The notes under the pieces are model-generated. The model saw only the letters and a list, made by a program, of their open reading frames with translations. It made no database searches and had not been told where the DNA came from. The position numbers were made by a program, and so were the translations under genes. This document shows positions 1 through 8,432 of a DNA stretch of 9,184 nt, in pieces; positions within the stretch are counted from its first letter, which is position 1, and each line of letters starts with the position of its first letter. This DNA comes from Actinomycetota bacterium (GTDB lineage Bacteria; Actinomycetota; Thermoleophilia; UBA2241), in assembly GCA_012719015.1 (NCBI GenBank), contig JAAYBE010000415.1, forward strand, positions 1 to 9,184. The letters are read 5' to 3'.

Positions 1-654
1 CAGGTCGGGGCAGACGTGCGCACCGTCGCTCACGGCATGGGCCTCGATCACCGGATCGGGCCGCACTTCCTGCGCGCCGGCATCGGCTACGGCGGCTCGT
101 GCTTCCCGAAGGACGTCCAGGCGCTCAAGCAACTGGCGGGCAACACCGGCTATCATTTCCAGCTCCTCAACGCCGTGATCGAGGTCAACGCCCTGCAGAA
201 GCGACGCGTGGTGGGCAAGCTCAAGGAGCGCCTCGGCGGTCTGCGCGGCCGCAGCGTCGCGCTGCTCGGGTTGACCTTCAAGCCGGACACGGACGACCTG
301 CGCGAGGCGGCCTCCATCGTGCTCGCGGGTCGTCTCATCCACGAGGGCGCCGAAGTCAAGGCGTTCGACCCCATGATCGCCGCCGGCGAGCATCCGCTGT
401 TCCCCGGCGTGGTCATCTGCGAGGAGCCGCTCGAAGCCCTCGCCGGGGCCGACGCCGTCGTCCTGGTCACGGAGTGGCAGGAGTTCTCCCGGCTCGATTG
501 GCGAGCGGCCGCGTCCGTCATGGCCAGGCCCCTGCTCATCGACGGGCGCAACTTCATCGATCCCGAGGTGGCGGCGCAGGCCGGGTTCGTCTACGAGGGT
601 ATAGGCCTTGGTGACGAGGCGCCCGCGCCGGTCGCCGGTCCGGCGCCGGCGTGA
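1..654 (+). CDS. ugd: UDP-glucose 6-dehydrogenase, C-terminal part (5' end outside the window)
   Basis: The frame is open from base 1, so the gene begins upstream; 217 residues are visible of a family usually about 430-450 long, and the N-terminal Rossmann NAD domain is missing. The enzyme oxidises UDP-glucose to UDP-glucuronate with two NAD+ in the cytoplasm. The visible part starts in the central helical domain. It contains the catalytic motif GGSCFPKD at residues 31-38, with the nucleophile Cys34 (codon 100-102), and then the C-terminal UDP-binding domain with GLTFKPDTDDLREAAS (about 85-100) and GRNFIDPE (about 177-184). Its last ~15 residues are a Pro/Ala-rich tail. GDP-mannose dehydrogenase is the main alternative because GDP-mannose genes follow, but the SCFPKD and TFKPDTDDLR forms fit UDP-glucose dehydrogenase better. 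The stop overlaps the next start (GTGA, 651-654), so the two genes are probably translationally coupled. Confidence 0.93.
   Translation, partial: QVGADVRTVAHGMGLDHRIGPHFLRAGIGYGGSCFPKDVQALKQLAGNTGYHFQLLNAVIEVNALQKRRVVGKLKERLGGLRGRSVALLGLTFKPDTDDLREAASIVLAGRLIHEGAEVKAFDPMIAAGEHPLFPGVVICEEPLEALAGADAVVLVTEWQEFSRLDWRAAASVMARPLLIDGRNFIDPEVAAQAGFVYEGIGLGDEAPAPVAGPAPA
628..649 (+). repeat. Possible hairpin directly before the GTGA overlap of ugd and the pyrophosphorylase gene
   Basis: CCGG (628-631) and CGCCG (633-637) pair with CGGCG (641-645) and CCGG (646-649), with T632 bulged and loop GTC. It ends one base before the GTG start at 651, where no Shine-Dalgarno sequence is seen. It encodes the Pro/Ala tail of the dehydrogenase and could be chance at this GC content. 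Confidence 0.3.
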
Positions 655-1811
655 GCGTGGCACGAGACATCCCCCGGCAGGCCGTCATCCTGGTCGGCGG
701 CGAGGGCACGCGGCTGCGCCCCATCACCTCGCGCGTCCCCAAACCGGTCACGCCGGTGGTGGAGCGACCCTTCGTCGCGTACATCCTCGACAACCTCACC
801 CGCCACGGGGTCGAGCGGGCCGTGTTCTCCTCGGGGTTCCTCGCCGAGGCGATCCAGGCCGTGATCGGCGACGGCGCCGCCTTCGGCCTCGAGGTCTCCT
901 ATGTGGTCGAGGAGGAACCGCTGGGCACGGCGGGGGCGATCGCCAACTGCGACGCGGTGCTGGACGAGGGCAGCTTCTTCGTCTTCAACGGCGACGTCCT
1001 CAGCGACGTCGACCTCAGCGCCCTCGCCGCGACCCACCTGGAGAAGGGCGGCATGGGGACCATCTTCCTCACCGCGGTGGACGACCCCAGTCGATACGGG
1101 CTGGTGGAGCTGCGTGAGGACGGTTCTGTGGCGAGCTTCCTCGAGAAGCCGGGCGACTGGGAGGGCACGGCGCTCATCAACGCCGGTGTCTACGTCCTCG
1201 AACCCGAGGTCCTCGAGCTCATCCCGCGCCGGCGGCTGTTCTCCATCGAGCGGGGCGTGTTCCCCAAGCTGGCCTCCGCCGGGTCGCTCTACGGCTACGT
1301 GGACCGTGGCTACTGGCGCGACATCGGCACGCCCGACAGTTATCTGCAGGCCCACTTCGACATCCTCTCACGGCAGGTCGACACCGCGGTGGCCGGGCTG
1401 CTCGGCGACCAGTACCTCTATCTGTCGCCGGACGCCGAGGTCGCCTCCAGCGCGCGGGTGGTGCCGCCGTGCTACATCGGCGAGGGCGTCCGCATCGGCG
1501 AGGGCGCCCGCGTGGGCCCGCTCGCCGTCCTCGGAGGGAGGGCGGTGGTCGGCGAGGGCGCCGTCGTGACCGAGGCGGTGGCACAGGCGGAGGTCGTGAT
1601 CGGCTCCTATGCCCAGGTGGAGGGCAGCGTCCTGGTGCGGGGGGCGAGCATCGGCGCCGGTACGCAGCTCAACGGGGCCGTGCTGGGCGAGGGCTGCGTG
1701 ATCGGCGCCGGCAACCGGCTCGCCGGCGGGATCTGCGTGTACCCCGAGACCGAGCTGCCCGACAACTCGATCCAGTTCTACGAGCAGCTGCGCGGCAGGG
1801 AGGGCGCATGA
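651..1811 (+). CDS. Sugar-nucleotide pyrophosphorylase, probable mannose-1-phosphate guanylyltransferase
   Basis: This cytoplasmic enzyme of 386 residues joins a sugar-1-phosphate to an NTP, releasing pyrophosphate. The N-terminal nucleotidyltransferase domain (about 10-240) has the nucleotide loop LVGGEGTRLRP (14-24), Lys31-Pro32, EEPLGTAGAI (88-97), the metal-binding NGDVLSD (113-119), FLEKP (163-167), INAGVYV (176-182) and WRDIGTP (222-228). From about 255 onward hexapeptide-like repeats (IGEG, VGEG, IGAG patterns) form a left-handed beta-helix. The overall pattern resembles eukaryotic GMPPB-type GDP-mannose pyrophosphorylase. The next two genes make mannose-1-phosphate, which supports mannose as the sugar; glucose-1-phosphate use is not excluded. 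The GTG start at 651 overlaps the ugd stop and has no clear Shine-Dalgarno sequence, so initiation probably depends on coupling; a second in-frame GTG lies at 657. A different pyrophosphorylase lies at 7284-8432. Confidence 0.9.
   Translation: MSVARDIPRQAVILVGGEGTRLRPITSRVPKPVTPVVERPFVAYILDNLTRHGVERAVFSSGFLAEAIQAVIGDGAAFGLEVSYVVEEEPLGTAGAIANCDAVLDEGSFFVFNGDVLSDVDLSALAATHLEKGGMGTIFLTAVDDPSRYGLVELREDGSVASFLEKPGDWEGTALINAGVYVLEPEVLELIPRRRLFSIERGVFPKLASAGSLYGYVDRGYWRDIGTPDSYLQAHFDILSRQVDTAVAGLLGDQYLYLSPDAEVASSARVVPPCYIGEGVRIGEGARVGPLAVLGGRAVVGEGAVVTEAVAQAEVVIGSYAQVEGSVLVRGASIGAGTQLNGAVLGEGCVIGAGNRLAGGICVYPETELPDNSIQFYEQLRGREGA
1797..1804 (+). promoter_or_regulatory. Ribosome binding site of the phosphomannomutase gene
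   Basis: AGGGAGGG lies just before the ATG at 1808 (core GGAGG at 1799-1803, spacing about 4 bases). It supports the ATG at 1808 over the much earlier in-frame start at 1469, which lies deep inside the preceding gene. Confidence 0.6.
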
Positions 1812-3157
1812 GGATCCCCGACGGTATCTTCAAGGCGTACGACGTGCGCGGCCTGTACCCCGAGGAGCTGGACGAGGCGGTCGCCGAGCGTATCGGCTGC
1901 GCCCTGGCGCAGCAGCTCGGGGCGCGGCGGCTCGGCGCCGGCATGGACCCGCGGCCCTCGTCGCGCGGCCTGCTCGAGGCCTTCGCCGCGGGGGCCGCCG
2001 CCGCCGGGGCCGCCACGATCGACTTCGGCCTCGTCCCCACGGAGATGCTCTACTTCGGAGTGGCTGCGCGAGCGCTCGACGGCGGCGCCATGATCACCGC
2101 CTCGCACAACCCGCCGCAGTACAACGGCATGAAGCTCGTGGGGGAGGGGGCGCTGCCGCTGAGCGGCGACGCCGGCATCCCCGAGCTCAGGGAGCGCAGC
2201 CAGGCGCTGGAGGAGCTGCCGGCGGGCGACGGCGGCGCCGCGCGCGAGCGGGTCGACCTCTACCCGTCGTACGTCGCCCACCTGCACGGGCTGGTCGACG
2301 TCGCCGCGTTCCGACCGTACAAGGTCGTCATGGACGCCGCCAACGGTGTGGCCGGCAAGCTCGCGCCGCTCGTCTTCGGGGGCTCGGCGCTGGACTGCGT
2401 GGAGATGTACTTCGAGGTCGACGGCACGTTCCCGAACCACGCGCCCAATCCGCTGCTCGAGGAGAACAGCCGCGAGATCCGCGCGCGCGTCCTCGCCGAG
2501 AAGGCGGACCTGGGGATCGCGTGGGACGGCGACGCCGACCGCTGCTTCTTCATCGACGAGGCCGGGGAGTTCGTGCCCGGTGACTTCGTGACCGCGCTTC
2601 TCGCCGAGGCGCTTCTGCTCAAGAACCCCGGCGCCAGGATCCTGTACGACCTGCGCGCCAGCCGCGCCGTGCCCGATGTGATCAGGGCCAACGGCGGCGT
2701 CCCCCTGGTCAACCGCGTCGGGCACGCCTTCTTCAAACAGCGTATGCGGCGCGAGGGCGGTCTGTTCGGCGGCGAGGTCTCGGGGCACTACTACTTCGCC
2801 GCCAACCACAACGCCGACTCCGGCTTCATCCCGGCTCTCCTCGTGCTCGACCTGCTCTCGCGCAAACAGGCGACCCTGGCCGAGCTGCTGGAGCCGCTGC
2901 GGAGCAGGTACTACATCAGCGGCGAGATCAACTCGACCGTCGACGACGTGCCGGCGGCGCTCACGCGCCTCGAGCGCCGCTTCTCCGACGGGGAGCAGGG
3001 CCACCTGGACGGCATCTCCGTCGACTACGAGCACTGGCACTTCAACGTGCGTCCCTCCAACACCGAGCCTCTGCTGCGCCTCAACCTGGGCGCCGATTCA
3101 CAGGCGCTCATGGAGGAGAAGCGCGACCTCGTGCTGGCGGTCATCCGCGGCGGATGA
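1808..3157 (+). CDS. manB: Phosphomannomutase/phosphoglucomutase
   Basis: A complete 449-residue alpha-D-phosphohexomutase of typical family length, which interconverts hexose-6-phosphate and hexose-1-phosphate in the cytoplasm. All four family motifs are present in order: the phosphoserine loop TASHNPPQYNG (97-107, active Ser99), the metal loop DGDADR (240-245), the sugar-binding loop GGEVSGHYYF (321-330) and the phosphate-binding loop RPSNTEPLLRLN (415-426). The N-terminus IFKAYDVRG is also typical. The GEVSG loop is common to dual-specificity PMM/PGM enzymes, so both mannose and glucose phosphates are plausible substrates. The mannose role is inferred from the pyrophosphorylase upstream and the phosphomannose isomerase downstream. 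The ATG start overlaps the previous stop (ATGA, 1808-1811) and has a good Shine-Dalgarno sequence. The open frame extends upstream to 1469, but that part is out-of-frame reading of the preceding gene. Confidence 0.95.
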   Translation: MRIPDGIFKAYDVRGLYPEELDEAVAERIGCALAQQLGARRLGAGMDPRPSSRGLLEAFAAGAAAAGAATIDFGLVPTEMLYFGVAARALDGGAMITASHNPPQYNGMKLVGEGALPLSGDAGIPELRERSQALEELPAGDGGAARERVDLYPSYVAHLHGLVDVAAFRPYKVVMDAANGVAGKLAPLVFGGSALDCVEMYFEVDGTFPNHAPNPLLEENSREIRARVLAEKADLGIAWDGDADRCFFIDEAGEFVPGDFVTALLAEALLLKNPGARILYDLRASRAVPDVIRANGGVPLVNRVGHAFFKQRMRREGGLFGGEVSGHYYFAANHNADSGFIPALLVLDLLSRKQATLAELLEPLRSRYYISGEINSTVDDVPAALTRLERRFSDGEQGHLDGISVDYEHWHFNVRPSNTEPLLRLNLGADSQALMEEKRDLVLAVIRGG

Positions 3158-4254
3158 GCGCGAGCGGACCCATGGACCTCGGCCCGGCCCGGGTGGCGGA
3201 GATCGACGCGTCCGGCATGCTGGCGCAGGTCGCCGGTCTGGCGGCGCAGCTGCGCGAGGGCTACGCGGACGCCCGGGCGCAGCTCGCCGAGAGGATCGTC
3301 GGCCCCTCGTCCGTCGCCCCGCGCGACCAGCCGGACGGACTGGTCGTGTGTGGAATGGGCGGCTCCGCCATCGGCGCCGACCTCGTGCTCGCCTGCCTGC
3401 CCGCGATCACCGTACCGGCGGCCGTGGTGCGCGGGTACGACCTCCCCGAGTGGGTCGGGCCGCGCACGCTGGTGATCGCCGTGAGCTACTCGGGGGAGAC
3501 CGAGGAGACGCTGGCCTGCGCCACGCGCGCCGGGGCGCGGGGCTGCGCTCCGGCGTGCATCGCCTCCGGCGGCAGACTCGGCGCTCTCGCCGAGTCTGAG
3601 GGCCTGCCGTGGGTGCGGGTGCCGGGCGGCGGTCAACCCCGGGCCGCGGTCGGCAGGCTCTCGATGGCCCTGCTGGCCGCCCTCGAGGCGGCGAGGCTGA
3701 CCGGCCGGCACGACGAGGAGGTGGCTCAGGCGGCGGCCCAGCTCGAGGCCGACGATGCCCTCCTGGCTCCCGGCCGGCCGGACACGGACAACGCCGCGAA
3801 GAGACTGGCGCGCACGCTCGAGCAGCGTCTCGTGGTCGTGTACGGGGCCGGGCCCACTGTCCCGGTCGCCCGGCGCTGGAAGGGCCAGGTCAACGAGAAC
3901 GCCAAGGCGCCGGCGTTCTTCAACGAGCTGCCGGAGCTCGATCACAACGAGATCATGGGCTGGACCAGCCTGCCGCACGTCGCGTCGTCGGCCGTCGCGC
4001 TCTTCCTCACCGACGTGGCGGCCGGGGAGCGTCTCGGGCGGCGCGCCGATCTCACGGCGCGCGAGTACGAACGGCTCGGCGTGACGAGCGAGGTCATCGC
4101 CGCGCGCGGGAGCTCGCGCCTCGCGCGGCTCTTCTCCCTGGTGCAGCTCGGCGACTACGTGAGCTGTTACCTCGCCCTGCTGTACGGGATGGACCCCACC
4201 CCGGTCGACGCCATCGAGGCGTTCAAGGCGGGCCTCTCCGACCCCGCCGGATGA
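3154..4254 (+). CDS. Bifunctional phosphoglucose/phosphomannose isomerase (SIS domains)
   Basis: This 366-residue protein interconverts fructose-6-P with glucose-6-P and mannose-6-P. Two sugar-isomerase (SIS) domains are visible. The first has LVVCGMGGSAIGADL (63-77) and the phosphosugar-binding SYSGETEET (111-119). The second has VVYGAG (228-233) and the diagnostic NENAKAPAFFNELPELDHNE (247-266). Glu248 and His264 are 16 residues apart, matching the catalytic Glu/His spacing I recall for the Pyrobaculum enzyme (Glu203/His219). The C-terminal VDAIEAFKAGLS (351-362) supplies the likely catalytic Lys358. This family is distinct from ordinary Pgi and from zinc-dependent ManA, and is typical of archaea and some bacteria. 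It completes a fructose-6-P to GDP-mannose route with the two genes upstream. The start overlaps the previous stop (ATGA, 3154-3157); Met7 at 3172 is an alternative start. Confidence 0.93.
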   Translation: MSASGPMDLGPARVAEIDASGMLAQVAGLAAQLREGYADARAQLAERIVGPSSVAPRDQPDGLVVCGMGGSAIGADLVLACLPAITVPAAVVRGYDLPEWVGPRTLVIAVSYSGETEETLACATRAGARGCAPACIASGGRLGALAESEGLPWVRVPGGGQPRAAVGRLSMALLAALEAARLTGRHDEEVAQAAAQLEADDALLAPGRPDTDNAAKRLARTLEQRLVVVYGAGPTVPVARRWKGQVNENAKAPAFFNELPELDHNEIMGWTSLPHVASSAVALFLTDVAAGERLGRRADLTAREYERLGVTSEVIAARGSSRLARLFSLVQLGDYVSCYLALLYGMDPTPVDAIEAFKAGLSDPAG

Positions 4255-4260
4255 GGGCGC

Positions 4261-4839
4261 ATGTCAGACGCCGTCGTCCGGTGCGTGATCGCGGCGGCCG
4301 GCGCGGGCTGCCGGACGGCCGCCGCGGATCTGCATCCCCACGCCGCAGAGGAGACCCTGACGCGGGAGCAGGCGCGTCCTTCGACGCCTTTCGAGGGAAG
4401 GCTGTTCGAATTGTTCGAGGGGTTCCCGCGCGGTGAGGTCGTCGGCCTGACGGTGCCGGTCTGGGCTGTCCCGGGCGGCGCCGGCCCCGATCCCGGCCGC
4501 CTCGTCCCAGTCGCCGATCACGTCAATCTCGAGGGGCGCGGCCCGCTCACCGGCCGCTGGCCGGTCGGCGTGCCGCGCGACTTCCCCGACATGACCGGCG
4601 TATATCAACCCGGCGTCGTTCGGCGCCGCGGGGGGGCTCGGGTATACTCGTCCGGCGTCACGGCGGCAGGCGTCGCCGACGCCCGCCGTCTCACGCGCTT
4701 CGAGGAGCGGGCGCTCCGGGAGGGAGGCTGGCCCATCGTGTCCGACTCCCTCGTCCCCGTCGCCGTGGTCGCCGCCTACTACGGCGTCAAGCTGGCCGCC
4801 TGTGGAGTGGTGCAGGCGCCCCGAATGAAGAGAGAGTGA
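4261..4839 (+). CDS. Divergent purine nucleoside/MTA phosphorylase-like protein, probably catalytically inactive
   Basis: This 192-residue protein is much shorter than the usual ~270 of the PNP/MTA phosphorylase family. Family signatures remain: EGRLFELFEGFP (45-56, like QGRFHMYEGYP of human PNP), PGGAGPDPG (71-79, in place of NAAGGLNP), DHVNLEGRGPLTG (86-98, like DHINL...NPLRG), RDFPDM (106-111), VTAAGVADARRL (133-144, aligning with PSFETVAECRVL) and VSDSLVP (160-166, like VGMSTVPE). By this hand alignment the active site is lost. The phosphate-loop Ser becomes Ala13, the Phe200/Glu201 pair becomes Ala135/Ala136, Met219 becomes Asp162 and Asn243 becomes Ala186. The GHAG phosphate-site segment and the whole C-terminal helix are missing. 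No other frame restores these parts, so a simple frameshift is unlikely. The gene starts 6 bases after the isomerase, with GAGGG at 4253-4257 upstream, and ends 10 bases before ahcY. That position suggests a role linked to SAH/MTA recycling, perhaps regulatory or structural. Confidence 0.75.
   Translation: MSDAVVRCVIAAAGAGCRTAAADLHPHAAEETLTREQARPSTPFEGRLFELFEGFPRGEVVGLTVPVWAVPGGAGPDPGRLVPVADHVNLEGRGPLTGRWPVGVPRDFPDMTGVYQPGVVRRRGGARVYSSGVTAAGVADARRLTRFEERALREGGWPIVSDSLVPVAVVAAYYGVKLAACGVVQAPRMKRE
4290..4326 (+). repeat. Inverted repeat/hairpin near the start of the phosphorylase-like gene
   Basis: The arms GCGGCGGCCG (4291-4300) and CGGCCGCCGC (4316-4325) are perfectly complementary. The C-G pair at 4290/4326 extends the stem to 11 bp around a 15-base loop. 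It lies about 30 bases after the start codon. No T-tract follows, so it is not a terminator. A stem of this length can arise by chance at this GC content. Confidence 0.4.
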
Positions 4840-4841
4840 GG
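4836..4841 (+). promoter_or_regulatory. Ribosome binding site of ahcY
   Basis: GTGAGG overlaps the stop codon of the preceding gene (4837-4839) and lies 8 bases before the ATG at 4850, supporting that start. The overlap allows translational coupling between the phosphorylase-like gene and ahcY. Confidence 0.5.
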
Positions 4842-4849
4842 CTCTGCGC

Positions 4850-6112
4850 ATGAGCAACGACCACGACATCAAGGACATCGGCCTCGCCCCGCAAGGGCTG
4901 CTGCGCATCGAGTGGGCCGACACTCACATGCCGGTGCTCGCCGCCATCCGCGAGCGTTTCTCGCGTGAGAAGCCGCTGCGCGACGTGCGCGTCGGCGCCT
5001 GCCTGCACGTCACCACCGAGACGGCCAACCTCATGAGGACGCTCGCCGCCGGCGGCGCCGACGTGGTGCTCTGCGCCAGCAACCCCCTCAGCACGCAGGA
5101 CGACGTGGCCGCCGCGCTGGTCGAGGAGTACGGCGTGCGCGTCTACGCCGTGAGGGGCGAGGACGACGCCACCTACTACCGGCACATCAACGCCTGCGTC
5201 GATCACCGTCCCCACATCACCATGGACGACGGCGCCGACGTGATCGGCGTGCTGCACGGGGAGCGCCCCGACATGGCGGCCGACATCATCGGCGGCACCG
5301 AGGAGACGACCACCGGGGTCATCCGGCTCAAGGCCCTCGAGAAGGAGGGCCGGCTCATGTTCCCGGTCGTGGCCGTCAACGAGGCCAACACCAAGCACAT
5401 GTTCGACAACCGCTACGGCACCGGCCAGAGCACGCTCGACGGCGTCGTGCGGGCGACCAACATCCTCATCGCCGGCAGCACGGTGTGCGTCGCCGGCTAC
5501 GGCTGGTGCGGACGCGGTCTCGCGATGCGCATGAAGGGACACGGCGCCGACGTGATCGTGCTGGAGGTCGACCCGCTGCGGGCGCTGGAGGCGGTCATGG
5601 ACGGCTTCCGCGTCATGCCGGTCGCCGAGGCGGCCAGGGTCGCCAAGCTGTTCGTGACCGCCACGGGCGACATCCACGTGCTGCGTCGCGAGCACTTCGA
5701 GGTCATGCAGGACGGCAGCATCGTGGCCAACACGGGGCACTTCAACGTCGAGATCGACATCCCCGCACTCGAGGATCTGGCCGTGAAGAAGCGGGCTGTG
5801 CGGGAGTCCGTGGACGAGTACACCATGGCGGACGGCCGCCGCATCTACCTGCTGGCCGAGGGCCGTCTGGTCAACCTGGCGGCGGCCGAGGGTCATCCGG
5901 CGGCCGTCATGGACATGAGCTTCGCCAACCAGGCGCTGTCGGCGGAGTTCATGGTCAAGCACCACGCCGAGCTCGAGAACAAGGTCTACGTGGTGCCGGG
6001 CGAGATCGACGACGAGATCGCCCGCCTCAAGCTCGCGGCCCTGCAGGTCGAGTGCGACACGCTCACCGAGGAGCAGGCCGCGTATCTCGCCTCCTGGGAC
6101 CAGGGTACCTGA
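4850..6112 (+). CDS. ahcY: Adenosylhomocysteinase (S-adenosylhomocysteine hydrolase), short form
   Basis: This complete 420-residue cytoplasmic enzyme reversibly splits S-adenosylhomocysteine into adenosine and homocysteine using bound NAD+, removing the inhibitory product of methylation. Motifs in order: ADTHMPVL (23-30); CLHVTTETANL (51-61, His53; Thr55 and Glu57 match residues near the adenine in the human enzyme); CASNPLSTQDD (75-85); TMDDGAD (124-130); EETTTG (151-156); NEANTKHMFDN (177-187, Lys182 and Asp186); the NAD loop GYGWCG (216-221); NTGHFNVEID (294-303, His297); VNLAAAEGHP (341-350). It ends in a short LTEEQAAYLASWDQGT-like tail as in archaeal and Thermotoga enzymes, and lacks the Lys/Tyr-containing C-terminal extension of longer forms. 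The related S-inosylhomocysteine hydrolase of methanogens is an alternative that motifs cannot fully exclude. mtnA follows after a 14-base gap. Confidence 0.95.
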   Translation: MSNDHDIKDIGLAPQGLLRIEWADTHMPVLAAIRERFSREKPLRDVRVGACLHVTTETANLMRTLAAGGADVVLCASNPLSTQDDVAAALVEEYGVRVYAVRGEDDATYYRHINACVDHRPHITMDDGADVIGVLHGERPDMAADIIGGTEETTTGVIRLKALEKEGRLMFPVVAVNEANTKHMFDNRYGTGQSTLDGVVRATNILIAGSTVCVAGYGWCGRGLAMRMKGHGADVIVLEVDPLRALEAVMDGFRVMPVAEAARVAKLFVTATGDIHVLRREHFEVMQDGSIVANTGHFNVEIDIPALEDLAVKKRAVRESVDEYTMADGRRIYLLAEGRLVNLAAAEGHPAAVMDMSFANQALSAEFMVKHHAELENKVYVVPGEIDDEIARLKLAALQVECDTLTEEQAAYLASWDQGT

Positions 6113-6126
6113 GCAGCGGCGCCGGC

Positions 6127-7283
<1,157 letters not shown>

Positions 7284-7287
<4 letters not shown>

Positions 7288-8432
7288 CCGGCGCCGGACC
7301 TGTGCACGCCTACCTGATGGCGGCCGGCCTGGGCACGCGGCTCTACCCGCTGACGGGCCTCACCTCCAAGCCCATGGTGCCCATCCTCAACCGACCGGTC
7401 ATGGAGCACCTGCTGCACCTGCTCCGTCGCCACGGCGTCACCGAGGTGGCGGCCAACCTGCATTACTACCCGGACAGGATCCGCTCCTACTTCGGCGACG
7501 GCTCCGGGTTCGGGGTCGACCTCCGCTACAACCTCGAGGAGCAACTGCTGGGCACCGCGGGGGGCGCCGACGCGTTCCGCGCCTTCCTGGGCGACGCCAC
7601 GTTCCTCGTGATGAGCGGCGACGGGCTCACCGACGCCGACCTCACCGCCTTCCTGGCGGCGCACCGACGCTCCGGCGGCGTCGCCACGCTCGCCGTGAAG
7701 GAGGTCGACGACCCGTCCCTGTACGGTGTGGTCGTGCACGACGACCACGGGCGCGTGACTGGGTTCCAGGAGAAGCCGTCGCGTGAGGAGGCCAGGTCCA
7801 ACCTGTGCAACTGCGGCATCTACGCGTTCGAGCCCGAGGTGTTCGACTACATCGCCCCGGGCGCGTTCGTGGACTGGGCGCACGACGTGTTCCCGGCGCT
7901 GTTGGGCGACGGGCGGCCGTTCCACGTCTGGCGGCTCGAGAGCTACTGGAACGACGTCGGCAACATCGAGCAGTACCGCATCGGCAATTTCGATGCCCTG
8001 CTCGGCCGGGTGAGGCTCGACGTCCCCGGACGTGAGGTGGCGCCCCGCGTGTGGGTGGGCGAGGGCACGGAGATCGAGTCCGGCGTGCGTCTCGAGGCGC
8101 CGGTCCTGCTCGGGGCGGGGTGTCTCGTCGAGTCCGGAGCCGAGCTCGTCGGCCCGCTGATCATCGGCGACGGGTGCGTGGTCGAGAGCGGCGCCGTGCT
8201 CGAGGGGATGATCCACTGGGACGGCGCCAAGGCAGGCCGTGACTCGCGTCTGGCCGGGAGCATCCTCGGGCGTCACGTGGTGGTGCGGCACGGGGCCGTG
8301 GTGCACGAGGACGCCGTGGTCGGCGACAGGTCGGAGATCGCGCCGCACGCGCAGGTCGAGGCCGGCGCCCGTGTGGAGCCGCGGTCGGAGATCTGCGCGG
8401 GCGCCCAGTGCGGGGAGGACGGCGCGTCGTGA
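7284..8432 (+). CDS. Second sugar-nucleotide pyrophosphorylase with left-handed beta-helix tail
   Basis: A 382-residue cytoplasmic nucleotidyltransferase. The catalytic domain (about 8-240) has MAAGLGTRLYPLT (12-24), the substrate-loop Lys29 in TSKPMVP, EEQLLGTAGGA (85-95), the metal-binding SGDGLTD (111-117), GFQEKP (160-165), CNCGIYAFEPEV (175-186) and YWNDVGN (221-227). A left-handed beta-helix follows from about 255, with repeats such as VGEGTEIESG and IGDGCVVESG. The SGD-type metal motif and the GMPVM-like PILNRPVMEHLL segment recall the N-terminal half of fused mannose-1-phosphate guanylyltransferase/phosphomannomutase proteins. Here no mutase domain is attached, and a separate one lies at 1808-3157. 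The substrate may be mannose-1-P or glucose-1-P; the sequence does not decide. It differs clearly from the pyrophosphorylase at 651-1811 (NGD motif, LVGGEGTRLRP loop), so it is not a recent duplicate. The GTG start overlaps the mtnA stop and has a good Shine-Dalgarno sequence. Confidence 0.9.
8412..8418 (+). promoter_or_regulatory. Ribosome binding site of comF
   Basis: GGGGAGG lies 10 bases before the GTG at 8429, supporting that start, which overlaps the preceding stop as GTGA (8429-8432). Confidence 0.55.

Noticed and set aside
1469..1807. Upstream in-frame extension of the phosphomannomutase reading frame (also 5485-6126 for mtnA and 6810-7283 for the second pyrophosphorylase)
   Set aside because: These parts overlap motif-bearing genes in another frame, give Arg-rich low-complexity translations, and the true starts have overlapping stops or Shine-Dalgarno sites, except mtnA, whose start is discussed separately.
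4698..4745. SAH-riboswitch-like GAGGAGCG with a later AGGCTGG upstream of ahcY
   Set aside because: The stretch encodes a plausible part of the phosphorylase-like protein (FEERALREGG), the conserved CTGCAACG core of the SAH riboswitch is absent, and the distance to the ahcY start is coding.
4261..4839. Phosphorylase-like gene as a frameshifted normal PNP
   Set aside because: The other two + frames around the missing phosphate loop and catalytic region give Arg/Pro/Gly-rich nonsense without GSGLG, GHAG or ETVAE motifs; the retained motifs are all in one continuous frame.
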